From assembly GCA_023374025.1 (NCBI GenBank), contig SIJG01000083.1, forward strand, positions 141,134 through 205,133: a stretch of DNA of 64,000 nt, read 5' to 3'. The position numbers and the translations under genes are program-made. Below, piece by piece: positions 25,501 through 41,719 of this stretch. Below the pieces are notes generated by a model that saw only the letters and a list, made by a program, of their open reading frames with translations, made no database searches and was not told the origin of the DNA. The stretch is from Heterodera schachtii. Lineage: Eukaryota > Nematoda > Chromadorea > Rhabditida > Heteroderidae. Numbering within the stretch: the stretch's first letter is position 1; each line of letters begins with the position of its first letter.

Positions 25501-28500
25501 AAACAACCCTATCTAAGTGCTGGCCGACGCAATAAACCTAAAAATATATGTCTCACAATTGAGGTTTTATGTCTGCGATCTATTCTTTTTAAATGCCGCG
25601 GGCCTTTTCTGACAATACTGCCTTAGTTAGAACTAAAAAAATTCAGCGGAATTCTGGAAGTTTATTCTTAGAGCTGCTTCAAAAAAGAACGGGTCGTTGT
25701 CAAGGAAATCTCTGTGCCTTTTAGTTTAGCATATGTTATTATGTTTCAGTTATTATACCAACCACCTTATGCTAAATAATTGTCCAACAATTCTGGTCAT
25801 TTTTAAAAAAATTATATAATTATTTTTGTTTTATTCCCGTCTGCTAATTCATTGTCTGGGTGATGTCGTAATGTTTAAGTTTGAGATGTTTAACATAACT
25901 TTAACTATGGCTGGTTTTTCAGCAAAGTCATGGGGCATTTAAAAAGAATAACCACATTGATACCAAAGCCCAGTTGTTAGGCATACATTTTTATGTTTAT
26001 TGCGTCGGCTGGCACATAGACGGAGTTGTATGTATTTCAAGGTGGATCAACCCATAGTTATTATATTTGAAAATGCGCAACTCACCGAAACCATTGAATG
26101 CTCGGTCAGAGAAATATGTCAGTCGGACATTCATGTTTAGGTAACGCCCAAGGAAATTTCTCATTATATGAAATGCAAACAACCCCATCTAAGTGCTGGC
26201 CGACGCAATAAACCTAAAAATATATGTCTCACAATTGAGCTTTTATGTCTGCGATCTATTCTTTTTAAATGCCGCGGGCCTTTTCTGACAATACTGCCTT
26301 AGTTAGAACTAAAAAATTCAGCGGAATTCTGGAAGTTTATTCTTAGAGCTGCTTCAAAAAAGAACGGGTCGTTGTCAAGGAAATCTCTGTGCCTTTTAGT
26401 TTAGCATATGTTATTATGTTTCAGTTATTATACCAACCACCTTATGCTAAATAATTGTCCAACAATTCTGGTCATTTTTAAAAAAAATTATATAATTATT
26501 TTTGTTTTATTCCCGTCTGCTAATTCATTGTCTGGGTGATGTCGTAATGTTTAAGTTTGAGATGTTTAACATAACTTTAACTATGGCTGGTTTTTCAGCA
26601 AAGTCATGGGGCATTTAAAAAGAATAACCACATTGATACCAAAGCCCAGTTGTTAGGCATACATTTTTAGGTTTATTGCGTCGGCCGGCACATAGACGGA
26701 GTTGTATGTATTTCAAGGTGGATCAACCCATAGTTATTATATTTGAAAATGCGCAACTCACCGAGACCATTGAATGCTCGGTCAGAGAAATATGTCAGTC
26801 GGACATTCATGTTTAGGTAACGCCCAAGGAAATTTCTCATTATATGAAATGCAAACAACCCCATCTAAGTGCTGGCCGACGCAATAAACCTAAAAATATA
26901 TGTCTCACAATTGAGCTTTTATGTCTGCGATCTATTCTTTTTAAATGCCGCGGGCCTTTTCTGACAATACTGCCTTAGTTAGAACTAAAAAAATTCAGCG
27001 GAATTCTGGAAGTTTATTCTTAGAGCTGCTTCAAAAAAGAACGGGTCGTTGTCAAGGAAATCTCTGTGCCTTTTAGTTTAGCATATGTTATTATGTTTCA
27101 GTTATTATACCAACCACCTTATGCTAAATAATTGTCCAACAATTCTGGTCATTTTTAAAAAAATCATATAATTATTTTTGTTTTATTCCCGTCTGCTAAT
27201 TCATTGTCTGGGTGATGTCGTAATGTTTAAGTTTGAGATGTTTAACATAACTTTAACTATGGCTGGTTTTTCAGCAAAGTCATGGGGCATTTAAAAAGAA
27301 TAACCACATTGATACCAAAGCCCAGTTGTTAGGCATACATTTTTAGGTTTATTGCGTCGGCCGGCACATAGACGGAGTTGTATGTATTTCAAGGTGGATC
27401 AACCCATAGTTATTATATTTGAAAATGCGCAACTCACCGAGACCATTGAATGCTCGGTCAGAGAAATATGTCAGTCGGACATTCATGTTTAGGTAACGCC
27501 CAAGGAAATTTCTCATTATATGAAATGCAAACAACCCCATCTAGGTGCTGGCCGACGCAATAAACCTAAAAATATATGTCTAACAATTGAGCTTTTATGT
27601 CTGCGATCTATTCTTTTTAAATGCCGCGGGCCTTTTCTGACAATACTGCCTTAGTTAGAACTAAAAAAATTCACCGGAATTCTGGAAGTTTATTCTTAGA
27701 GCTGCTTCAAAAAGAACGGGTCGTTGTCAAGGAAATCTCTGTGCCTTTTAGTTTAGCATATGTTATTATGTTTCAGTTATTATACCAACCACCTTATGCT
27801 AAATAATTGTCCAACAATTCTGGTCATTTTTAAAAAAAATTATATAATTATTTTTGTTTTATTCCCGTCCGCTAATTCTTTGTCTGGGTGATGTCATAAT
27901 GTTTTAAGTTTGAGATGTTTAACATAACTTTAACTATGGCTGGTTTTTCAGCAAAGTCATGGGGCATTTAAAAAGAATAACCACATTGATACCAAAGCCC
28001 AGTTGTTAGGCATACATTTTTAGGTTTATTGCGTCGGCCGGCACATAGACGGAGTTGTATGTATTTCAAGGTGGATCAACCCATAGTTATTATATTTGAA
28101 AATGCGCAACTCACCGAGACCATTGAATGCTCGGTCAGAGAAATACGTCAGTCAGACATTCATGTTTAGGTAACGCACAAGGAAATTTCTCATTATATGA
28201 AATGCAAACGACCCCATCTAGGTGCGGGCCGACGCAATAAACCTAAAAATATATGTCTAACAATTGAGCTTTTATGTCTGCGATCTATTCTTTTTAAATG
28301 CCGCGGGCCTTTTCTGACAATACTGCCTTAGTTAGAACTAAAAAAATTCACCGGAATTCTGGAAGTTTATTCTTAGAGCTGCTTCAAAAAAGAACGGGTC
28401 GTTGTCAAGGAAATCTCTGTGCCTTTTAGTTTAGCATATGTTATTATGTTTCAGTTATTATACCAACCACCTTATGCTAAATAATTGTCCAACAATTCTG

Positions 28501-30766
28501 ATCATTTTTAAAAAAATTATATAATTATTTTTGTTTTATTCCCGTCTGCTAATTCTATGTCTGGGTGATGTCTTAATGTTTAAGTTTGAGATGTTTAACA
28601 TAACTTTAACTATGGCTGGTTTTTCAGCAAAGTCATGGGGCATTTAAAAAGAATAACCACATTGATACCAAAGCCCAGTTGTTAGGCATACATTTTTATG
28701 TTTATTGCGTCGGCTGGCACATAGACGGAGTTGTATGTATTTCAGGATGGATCAACCCATAGTTATTATATTTGAAAATGCGCAACTCACCGAGACCATT
28801 GAATGCTCGGTCAGAGAAATACGTCAGTCAGACATTCATGTTTAGGTAACGCCCAAGGAAATTTCTCATTATATGAAATGCAAACAACCCCATCTAAGTG
28901 CTGGCCGACGCAATAAACCTAAAAATATATGTCTCACAATTGAGCTTTTATGTCTGCGATCTATTCTTTTTAAATGCCGCTGGCCTTTTCTGACAATACT
29001 GCCTTAGTTAGAACTAAAAAAATTCACCGGAATTCTGGAAGTTTACTCTTAGAGCTGCTTCAAAAAAGAACGGGTCGTTGTCAAGGAAATCTCTGTGCCT
29101 TTTAGTTTAACATATGTTATTATGTTTCAGTTATTATACCAACCACCTTATGCTAAATAATTGTCCAACAATTCTGGTCATTTTTAAAAAAAATCATATA
29201 ATTATTTTTGTTTTATTCCCATCTGCTATTTCTTTGTCTGGGTGATGTCGTAATGTTTAAGTTTGAGATGTTTAACATAACTTTAACTATGGCTGGTTTT
29301 TCAGCAAAGTCATGGGGCATTTAAAAAGAATAACCACATTGATACCAAAGCCCAGTTGTTAGGCATACATTTTTAGGTTTATTGCGTCGGCCGGCACATA
29401 GACGGAGTTGTATGTATTTCAAGGTGGATCAACCCATAGTTATTATATTTGAAAATGCGCAACTCACCGAGACCATTGAATGCTCGGTCAGAGAAATACG
29501 TCAGTCAGACATTCATGTTTAGGTAACGCACAAGGAAATTTCTCATTATATGAAATGCAAACAACCCCATCTAGGTGCTGGCCGACGCAATAAACCTAAA
29601 AATATATGTCTCACAATTGAGCTTTTATGTCTGCGATCTATTCTTTTTAAATGCCGCTGGCCTTTTCTGACAATACTGCCTTAGTTAGAACTAAAAAAAT
29701 TCACCGGAATTCTGGAAGTTTACTCTTAGAGCTGCTTCAAAAAAGAACGGGTCGTTGTCAAGGAAATCTCTGTGCCTTTTAGTTTAACATATGTTATTAT
29801 GTTTCAGTTATTATACCAACCACCTTATGCTAAATAATTGTCCAACAATTCTGGTCATTTTTTAAAAAAAATTATATAATTATTTTTGTTTTATTCCCGT
29901 CTGCTATTTCTTTGTCTGGGTGATGTCGTAATGTTTAAGTTTGAGATGTTTAACATAACTTTAACTATGGCTGGTTTTTCAGCAAAGTCATGGGGCATTT
30001 AAAAAGAATAACCACATTGATACCAAAGCCCAGTTGTTAGGCATACATTTTTAGGTTTCTTGCGTCGGCCGGCACATAGACGGAGTTGTATGTATTTCAA
30101 GGTGGATCAACCCATAGTTATTATATTTGAAAATGCGCAACTCACCGAGACCATTGAATGCTCGGTCAGAGAAATACGTCAGTCAGACATTCATGTTTAG
30201 GTAACGCACAAGGAAATTTCTCATTATATGAAATGCAAACAACCCCATCTAAGTGCTGGCCGACGCAATAAACCTAAAAATATATGTCTCACAATTGAGC
30301 TTTTATGTCTGCGATCTATTCTTTTTAAATGCCTCTGGCCTTTTCTGACAATACTGCCTTAGTTAGAACTAAAAAAATTCACCGGAATTCTGGAAGTTTA
30401 TTCTTAGAGCTGCTTCAAAAAAAAACGGGTCGTTGTCAAGGAAATCTCTGTGCCTTTTAGTTTAGCATATGTTATTATGTTTCAGTTATTATACCAACCA
30501 CCTTATGCTAAATAATTGTCCAACAATTCAGGTCATTTTTAAAAAAATTATATAATTATTTTTGTTTTATTCCCGTCTGCTAATTCTATGTTGGGTGATG
30601 TCTTAATGTTTTAAGTTTGAGATGTTTAACATAACTTTAACTATGGCTGGTTTTTCAGCAAAGTCATGTGCATTTAAAAAGAATAACCACATTGATACCA
30701 AAGCCCAGTTGTTAGGCATACATTTTTAGGTTTATTGCGTCGGCCGGCACATAGACGGAGTTGTAT
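19543..30766. repeat. Tandem satellite array, second block (about 16.5 units)
   Basis: This is the same monomer as 3538-18028. The monomers from about 25 kb rightward are less uniform. The AGGTTTATTGCGTCGGCCGG subtype, GGTCAGAG, GTCTAACAATTGAG and local changes such as CATCTGCTATTTCTTTG become common. Array edges thus look older or less homogenised than the middle. The last partial monomer is a copy of the one at 1-291. Confidence 0.97.
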
Positions 30767-31168
30767 GTTGTGCATTTTTTTGCAATTTTATGTCCATATT
30801 CTTTAAGGACAAAAACATTTTGCCTAAAGGATGAAAAAGTATACAATAATTGAAATAAATGATTGAATTTTGGATTTCTTTTATAGGTCCGTCTCAATTT
30901 GTTTTCTTTCATTTTTACTAATTGTTATGCCGGAGAGTCCGTAGAGAATAAATAAAATATTTATTCCAAATTAAATGGGACAAGGCACACAAAAATATAT
31001 TGATTGGGGTCAAGCAGGGAAATGACAAATAAAATGAATGAATGGTGGTGAACAACAAGGGGGAGGAAAATGGGAGGATATTTAAGGACAAATGGAATGG
31101 GGTCAAAATGATGACGTGGCAAAGGAAACAGAATGCCAATACAATTTAAATTATGACCCGTCCTAACA
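30767..31168 (-). repeat. Long terminal repeat, copy 2
   Basis: This is the counterpart of the LTR at 292-693, with the same TG...CA ends on the minus strand and the same adjacent polypurine tract. Confidence 0.75.
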
Positions 31169-31332
31169 CCTCCCCAATCAAAAAGAATCTTTTTGATCAT
31201 CATCTCGGCGAATAGCGCTGAGGCGGTCGTCGGTTTCATTGTGGACGTCCTTCGGGGATTCTTGGCACATCTTCGTTGAGTGGTCCGTCGTTCGGTGGCT
31301 TCGGTGTGTTGGCGCGCATGGGAAGTTGAACT

Positions 31333-32067
31333 TCAGCCGAAGGGGTCTTCCTCAATGTCCGGCGTGTGACGAACCAACATTTGGTTCGCATGGAACCTAC
31401 CAGAGGATCCGTCGGAAAATGATACGTCGTAAATCACACCTTTCCGTTGGGTGACACGTCCGGCTTTCCATGGTTGAGAAATTCGATGTCGAGCAAAAAC
31501 TTTGCCATTGACCATGAATTCTCTTGGTTGTGCCCCGTGACGGCGATTGAAACTCTTCTCCATCGCTTCGTCACGTTCGATTATTGGGCGCCGTTTGGGC
31601 CGCAGAAGGTCCAAAGTCGTTCGGATTTTGCGCTGCATAAACATTTCTGCAGGACTTTTATTTCCAGCCAGCGACTCATTAGGAGTGGTACGGTTGGTTG
31701 TCAAAAACGTATCCAACCTATTCGCTACCCCCTCCTTTTTCAATTTTCGAAACGTCCGTTTGAACGTATCGACAAACCGCTCTGCCTGTCCATTCGACAT
31801 TGGACAATACGGTGCCGAAAACAGATGGGAAATTCAATTAGTCTTGGTGAATTCCTTGAATTCATTTGACGTGAATTGGGTACCATTATCGGTGACAAGT
31901 GTTTCGGGAAGTCCATGCCGAGAGCACAGATAACGAATTTTGTCAATCGTCGCTGCTGATCCGGTGGAACTCATTTCAAAAACCTCGGGCCATTTGGAAA
32001 ATGCGTCCACACAAATTAGGTACATTTTTCCAAAGAAATGCCCTGCATAGTCCATATGCACTCATTT
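31333..32067 (-). pseudogene. Integrase core and C-terminal part, copy 2 (degenerate)
   Basis: It has the same DDE motifs and the same in-frame TGA between core and C-terminus as the copy at 858-1592. The shared stop shows the element was already dead before the segment was duplicated. Confidence 0.85.
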
Positions 32068-32291
32068 TCATGGGCCGTCTTCTTTTGGCCAAGAGTGGAG
32101 AAGAGTTTTAACCGGTGCTTTTGCTTCTTCAGCGCAAGCTTGACACGATCGAACGAAGTCTTCGATTTGCTGGTCCATCCCAGGCCATCCGCATAAATAA
32201 CACATCCATTCTCAATTGATAAGGCTTCTCGCCTGTGATGAAATGGCTCAGCACCTGAGTCCAGCGCGAATTCCACAGAATTGCCTTTCAT
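32068..32291 (-). pseudogene. Protease and integrase N-terminal fragment, copy 2 (frameshifted)
   Basis: This is the same fused fragment as at 1593-1850. A one-base deletion near 32110 relative to copy 1 shifts the reading frame into an unrelated tail. Confidence 0.75.
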
Positions 32292-32402
32292 TTTAATAAG
32301 GCATTCAATCAGCCGTTTCGGTTAGTTCACCGAATTGATCAGCACACCTCCAAGCTTGAGGTTGCCTTGCTTACGGCTTTGCATTTTCCCTTGCCTTGCC
32401 AG

Positions 32403-32874
32403 TCATGCTTGGTGTTGGCTGCACTGCGCTTCCAAATGTCCCACTTTTTTGCACTTCCGGCACGCAATTTTAATGTGCGGACACGCACTTGGAACATGTG
32501 AGCCTCGCCCACAGCGCCAGCACACCTTAAGCGGCTGTTGAAATTGACCACGTGCTTCAAAGCCTTTGGTTTTTGGAACAAAATTTTGCTTGACAGCCAA
32601 AATTTGCTTTGATGGGGCTGGCTGTTCGATGCATTTAGCTTCAGCAATTGTGGACAAATACATTTGCAGGTCCTCCACGACCTTATCGTATTTTGCCCTA
32701 TCGCCATCTGCCGCCAATTTGCCCAAAATTCTCTTTCGAAGTTCGCCATCCTTCGGGTTTTTTAGAGCTGTTAACAGCATTAAGCAATAAAATTGCTCTT
32801 CATGGAATGCTGGAGGGTTGAGTCCCAGTGATTGGAGAAAAAGCCAAGAAAAGGATGCGAGGCCGCGAAGCAGC
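32403..32874 (-). pseudogene. Gag C-terminal part with two zinc knuckles, copy 2
   Basis: The translated sequence is the same as in copy 1 (1929-2400), including both CCHC knuckles. Confidence 0.8.
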
Positions 32875-32923
32875 CGAGCCAGTCGATTTTATCATTCATA
32901 ATCCTATAATACAATCGTACTAC

Positions 32924-32960
32924 CTAGCGGGGGATGCGCCGAAGGCGCTGACCCCGCTAG
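32924..32960. repeat. GC-rich hairpin, copy 2
   Basis: Identical to 2450-2486. The short tandem repeat of copy 1 also recurs, at 33072-33128. Confidence 0.7.
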
Positions 32961-33463
32961 TTATATTAAATAAGAAACAATAATTTAAAGTTAATTTTTT
33001 ATTTTTTATATCATTTATTATTTTTTAATTTGATATTTTAAATTTTGGCGATTTGATATAGTCGTAATGGCCATTGTCGAAACGGCATTGTCGAAAAGGT
33101 ATTGTCGAAACGGTCATTGTCGAAATGTCCGGGAGCCTTCTAAAGTGTTACACCGCAAGATTTTTATTTTGTTTTTTGTTTTTCAGTCCCGTCATTTGAG
33201 TCTTTATGGTATAAAAAATTTCAGTTCTGTCTCGAAGATTGACTTATTTTTCGGAATTTTCGTCACAAAAAGTCAAATTTTGCCTTTAAAAGTGGAAAAA
33301 GTCATGAAAAAAGTCACAAAAACGCAAAAAAGTCAAAAAATGCATGTTAGAAGCTTCAAACAAAGTTTAGAACACTTTTTAAGTCATTTTAAGGCCATTT
33401 AGAGTCAGCAAAAAAAAGTCATTTGACAAATTCCCAGCCCTAGAAATAAATGAATTTTAGGGT

Positions 33464-33843
33464 CGGGGTCGTTTTCGCGTGGGCCGTTTTTGCGTGGGGC
33501 GACTTTTTGAACTAACTTTTTTCTTTGTCAACCAAATCAAATAATCTTGGTATCATTCGATAGCTCTAAGTGTTCTCTATTAGCCTACAAAATTTGGAAA
33601 AATTTTGTTAAGGTTCAAAAAAGTTATGGTCAGAGGAGTTCGACAAACCATAATTTCCAACTTTTTTTGGCTCGAACTTTTTTTATACTGAACGAAATTT
33701 TTTGGAATTTTGCAGGCTAATAGTGCATCTGAAGAGCTTTCGAAGATACCAAGAATGTTGGATTTGGTTGGCAAAGAAAAAAGTTATAATCCAAAAACTC
33801 CGCCCCACGCAAAAACGGCCCACGCGAAAACGGCCTGTCCCGT
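33464..33843. repeat. Foldback element, copy 2
   Basis: Identical in layout to 2991-3370, with inverted arms of about 180 bp and no coding capacity. Confidence 0.8.
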
Positions 33844-34011
33844 GAATTTTACCCCCAAAAAACTCAAAATGGCCTTTTTATGGGAAAAAAACTTATATCT
33901 TTCAGTGGATGCATGATTTGATTTATGACGTACTGTTGAACAGTTAAATAGATTCATAAAACGGAATACCCCATCATTCCGTATTTAAATAAACAGTATT
34001 AAACCTGGACA

Positions 34012-34493
34012 TTTTTTGTATTGGTATTTTGCTTTAGACTATTCGCACTGTTACAATGCTTTCGATTGTCGCAAATTATTACCAACGCCGCAAATTCGCT
34101 TTGAAATTGGCAACGGAAAGCGAATCGAAAGAGAAAAGCAACGAAAAACAGAACACGACCCATGAAGAGGGAGAGACTTGAAAGAATTAAAGAGATACGG
34201 CCACATTCCTTATTTATTCATTGATTTCATTATATACCCTCTGTCACTTTACTCCGTGAGAAAATTTAAATGTTTGCTAAATTTTGGCAATATTTTCTTG
34301 AAAAATAAATAAAACAAATGAATTTTATAACCAAATAATGGAACAAAACAATGAATCGAATTCGAAACGATGAGAAAGGACCGAAAATAGATGAGATGAG
34401 ATTTAACAAGCAACCAATTGGTGCAACAGAAAATGATCGGACAAATGAAGAATTCGTCATCATAAGATAAAGCGGGGAGAACAACAGAGCCAC
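34012..34493. other. Junction between repeat block and genes, no gene seen
   Basis: This is AT-rich single-copy-looking DNA between the end of composite insertion copy 2 and the NUDT21 stop codon. It must contain the NUDT21 3' UTR. Open frames here are short and show no recognisable family. Confidence 0.6.
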
Positions 34494-35613
<1,120 letters not shown>

Positions 35614-35781
35614 GCTGACGAGCCAACAAAAATTGATCACAATAAATGGTTATGAAAAAAAAAATTATATTTTAAAAATAAAAAGGAGTTTTTTTTTACA
35701 ATTTTGTGAATGAAAAACAGAAAAAGCCATAGTAAGTTTACTTACGCGGCGCTTTGAATTGCTGGATCCCTTCCCACAAAT

Positions 35782-36249
35782 AAATTTGGGTAATACTGAA
35801 GTTTATCCCCCCCATTTTTCGAAAAAAATTAAAATTTTTAAAAAAAGCCGTAAAACACTTTTCCTTGGGGTTTTCAGGGTCGCTTATTACGAATCTGGCA
35901 TTCATTTTGACTAATTTCGAATCCCGGACCCGAATTCGAACCAAAAGTCAAAAATTAAAAATTTCAAAATTCTCGCTTTTGTTCCAAAATTGACCAAAAC
36001 AATCTAAATCCAGTCAAAAACCGTTGGAACATCAAAAAATAACTATTCTATACAGATATGAACGTAAAAGTGAATTTTGACATTTTTTAATTTTCGACTT
36101 TTGGTTCGAATTCGGGTCCGGGATTCGAAATTAGTCAAAATGAGTGCCCAGAAAACCCCAAGGAAATGTGTTTTTACATGGCTTTTTTAAAAACTTTTAT
36201 TTTTTTGAAAAATGGGGGGGGGGGATAAACTTCAGTATTACCTAAATTT
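35782..36249. repeat. Foldback (MITE-like) element between NUDT21 and UGP
   Basis: The left arm (35782-35965) and right arm (36084-36249) are inverted copies. AAATTTGGGTAATACTGAAG pairs with CTTCAGTATTACCTAAATTT, and the match continues through TTTATCCCCCCC, CCTTGGGGTTTTC, TTTTGACTAATTTCG and CGGACCCGAATTCGAACC. The loop is about 120 bp. The two arms differ by a poly-C/G run length (7 against 11) and by about 20 bp extra in the left arm. No reading frame is seen. It fills most of the space between the divergent NUDT21 and UGP genes. Confidence 0.85.
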
Positions 36250-36578
36250 GAAATTCCCGGTCTCTAATCTGAACCTGATTCTCTGATTTTGAATTCAGTT
36301 AGGTATTAAATTTAAAATTGGCAACTTTAATTGCAAAAAAAGCAACTTCATATCAAATTGTCATTTCCACTTTAATCGAATTTTGATTTTGGTTTCGTTT
36401 TTGTTTTATTCACAAACAGTCATTTTCGCTATCAAAATTTACAAATAAATTTAAATATATTTTTATTATTTTAGCTTAATGTAAAAATTAGTTAATTTAA
36501 GGTTTGAACCTATTACAATTTATTGACTTCGTTCTGCTGGTTGTGAATCCAACTAAAGGATATTAAGTGACACGCATC

Positions 36579-40400
<3,822 letters not shown>

Positions 40401-40642
40401 TATAAGAATAGGCTGGAGAATTTGGCCATGACAGATAAAAAAGAATATACCAATAATTATAATAAAATTCTATTTGTTTCCCACATAATTCCCTATCGGT
40501 TTGCCTTGTTATGTTTGTCGTTCTCTTCTCTCTTTTCCCCCAAATTCGCTTAAATGGAAGTTTTATAAGAAACTTAATAAAGGATTGAATCATTAAAAGG
40601 GATTCGAAATTGAATTGAATTCGGTCTTAATCGCATCACTCT

Positions 40643-41389
40643 TCAAAATCGACAATATGGCAAGAATTTGCCAGACCACACAATTCTGACTCGGTCGCCC
40701 CGTTCGGCGTCCTCCTCCCTTTGCACGTCCACTTTAAAGTCAATGGCACTCATTATGCCATCTCCGAACTCTTCGTGGACCAGCTCCTTAAGTGCAGGAC
40801 CGTACACGCTAAGGACCTGGGAAGGGAGGGAACAAAGGACGGTATTCAGAGAAAGAAATGCCGGGGGAGGGGGGGGGGGGGGCGGCACTTCGTTGAAACG
40901 GTAGAGAAGCGGGTCGGAGGGCGGCACAATTGTTGAACCCTTTGATGGCGCTGTCTGCAGCCAAAGTTTGGCGACGGAAGGGAGTTGGAAAATGCGAACC
41001 TAATTAAAGCAAACATTGCTTTTGAGTCATTCACCGGGGCCTTCGAATAAGGTTAATAAGCCAATTTTTCTTTTTGGTACTGAATTGTCTGATCGTTAAA
41101 TTAAATGTTTTAAATTGTAAATCCCAATTTTTATTACGAATTAATTAATAGGTAAATTGGTTTTCTCCCTTCCCACCACTTTTTCCGCTTCCTCCTCGTT
41201 CATTTGCATTTGGCCTAAACATGCAGCGGTAGTCCATTCTTTGCTGAGTCCAATCTCTGCCGCTATGTCGGCCCATCGAAGGCCGAGTCGGATTTTTTGT
41301 TGTGCAATTAATTGAGTTACATCATTTCGAGAGTTAATTGTCCGATTTGGTAGACCATCGGCGTATGGAACGGAAGGATCGCTTTCCAT
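40643..41389 (-). CDS. cynS: Cyanate hydratase (cyanase), 165 residues, 3 exons
   Basis: Cyanase decomposes cyanate with bicarbonate to ammonia and CO2. Exons: 41177-41389, 40889-40999, 40643-40816. Together they are 498 nt, 165 residues against 156 in E. coli. The N-terminal helical domain reads RWADIAAEIGLSKEWTTAACLGQ. The catalytic C-terminal domain follows (PSDPLLYRFNEVLSVYGPAL, then VHEEFGDGIMSAIDFKVDV, then GKFLPY). The three catalytic residues of the E. coli enzyme (Arg96, Glu99, Ser122) are all present, in YRFNE and GDGIMSA. The first in-frame ATG is at 41389. An in-frame hydrophobic stretch just upstream (QAILFALFILLIP) has no ATG and follows a stop, so it would be coding only with another 5' exon. 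Intron 2 contains a poly-C run of about 14. Cyanase is rare in animals, and transfer from bacteria is the likely origin. Confidence 0.9.
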
Positions 41390-41719
41390 TGGAATTAATA
41401 GAATAAATAGGGCGAAAAGAATGGCTTGTTTTAGAGGCAAAACAGCACTTAAGTGTGTTCATAAGTTATGTTTTTGTTTATCAATTGCCCTCTGATCGAT
41501 TTGCTTCATTTGTCCCCGCCCTTTCCCTCCCCCACACATTCCATCCACAACCACCGCAAAAGAGGGACCAAATGTTCTTTTTCTCCTAAAATTTATTGCA
41601 TTAATGCAGTCATTTTTTATTTTTACACTTTTAGCTTGTTTTTTTTAAATAAAAAGTTGCTTTATTTTTGCCTTTTATGCACTGTTAATTGAATTAGATT
41701 TGTTTAATGATAAAACACA

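Larger units (their letters stand above)
30767..34011 (-). mobile_element. Composite insertion, copy 2
   Basis: This is nearly base-for-base the same as 292-3537. I see only single-base indels near 32110 and 33330 and a few substitutions near 31300, 33949 and 33975. The left flank is the same variant satellite monomer as in copy 1. The right flank is different: satellite does not resume, and the sequence passes straight into single-copy DNA at about 34012 after AAACCTGGACA. It therefore marks the end of the satellite array. Confidence 0.9.

Noticed and set aside
3538..30766. CRISPR-like array
   Set aside because: Units are 678 bp and contiguous with no unique spacers; the genome is eukaryotic.
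35900..36130. GGTTCGAATTCGGGTCC-like strings that resemble a tRNA B box
   Set aside because: They are parts of the foldback arms; no acceptor stem, A box or anticodon arm is present. No tRNA or rRNA gene was found elsewhere in the window.
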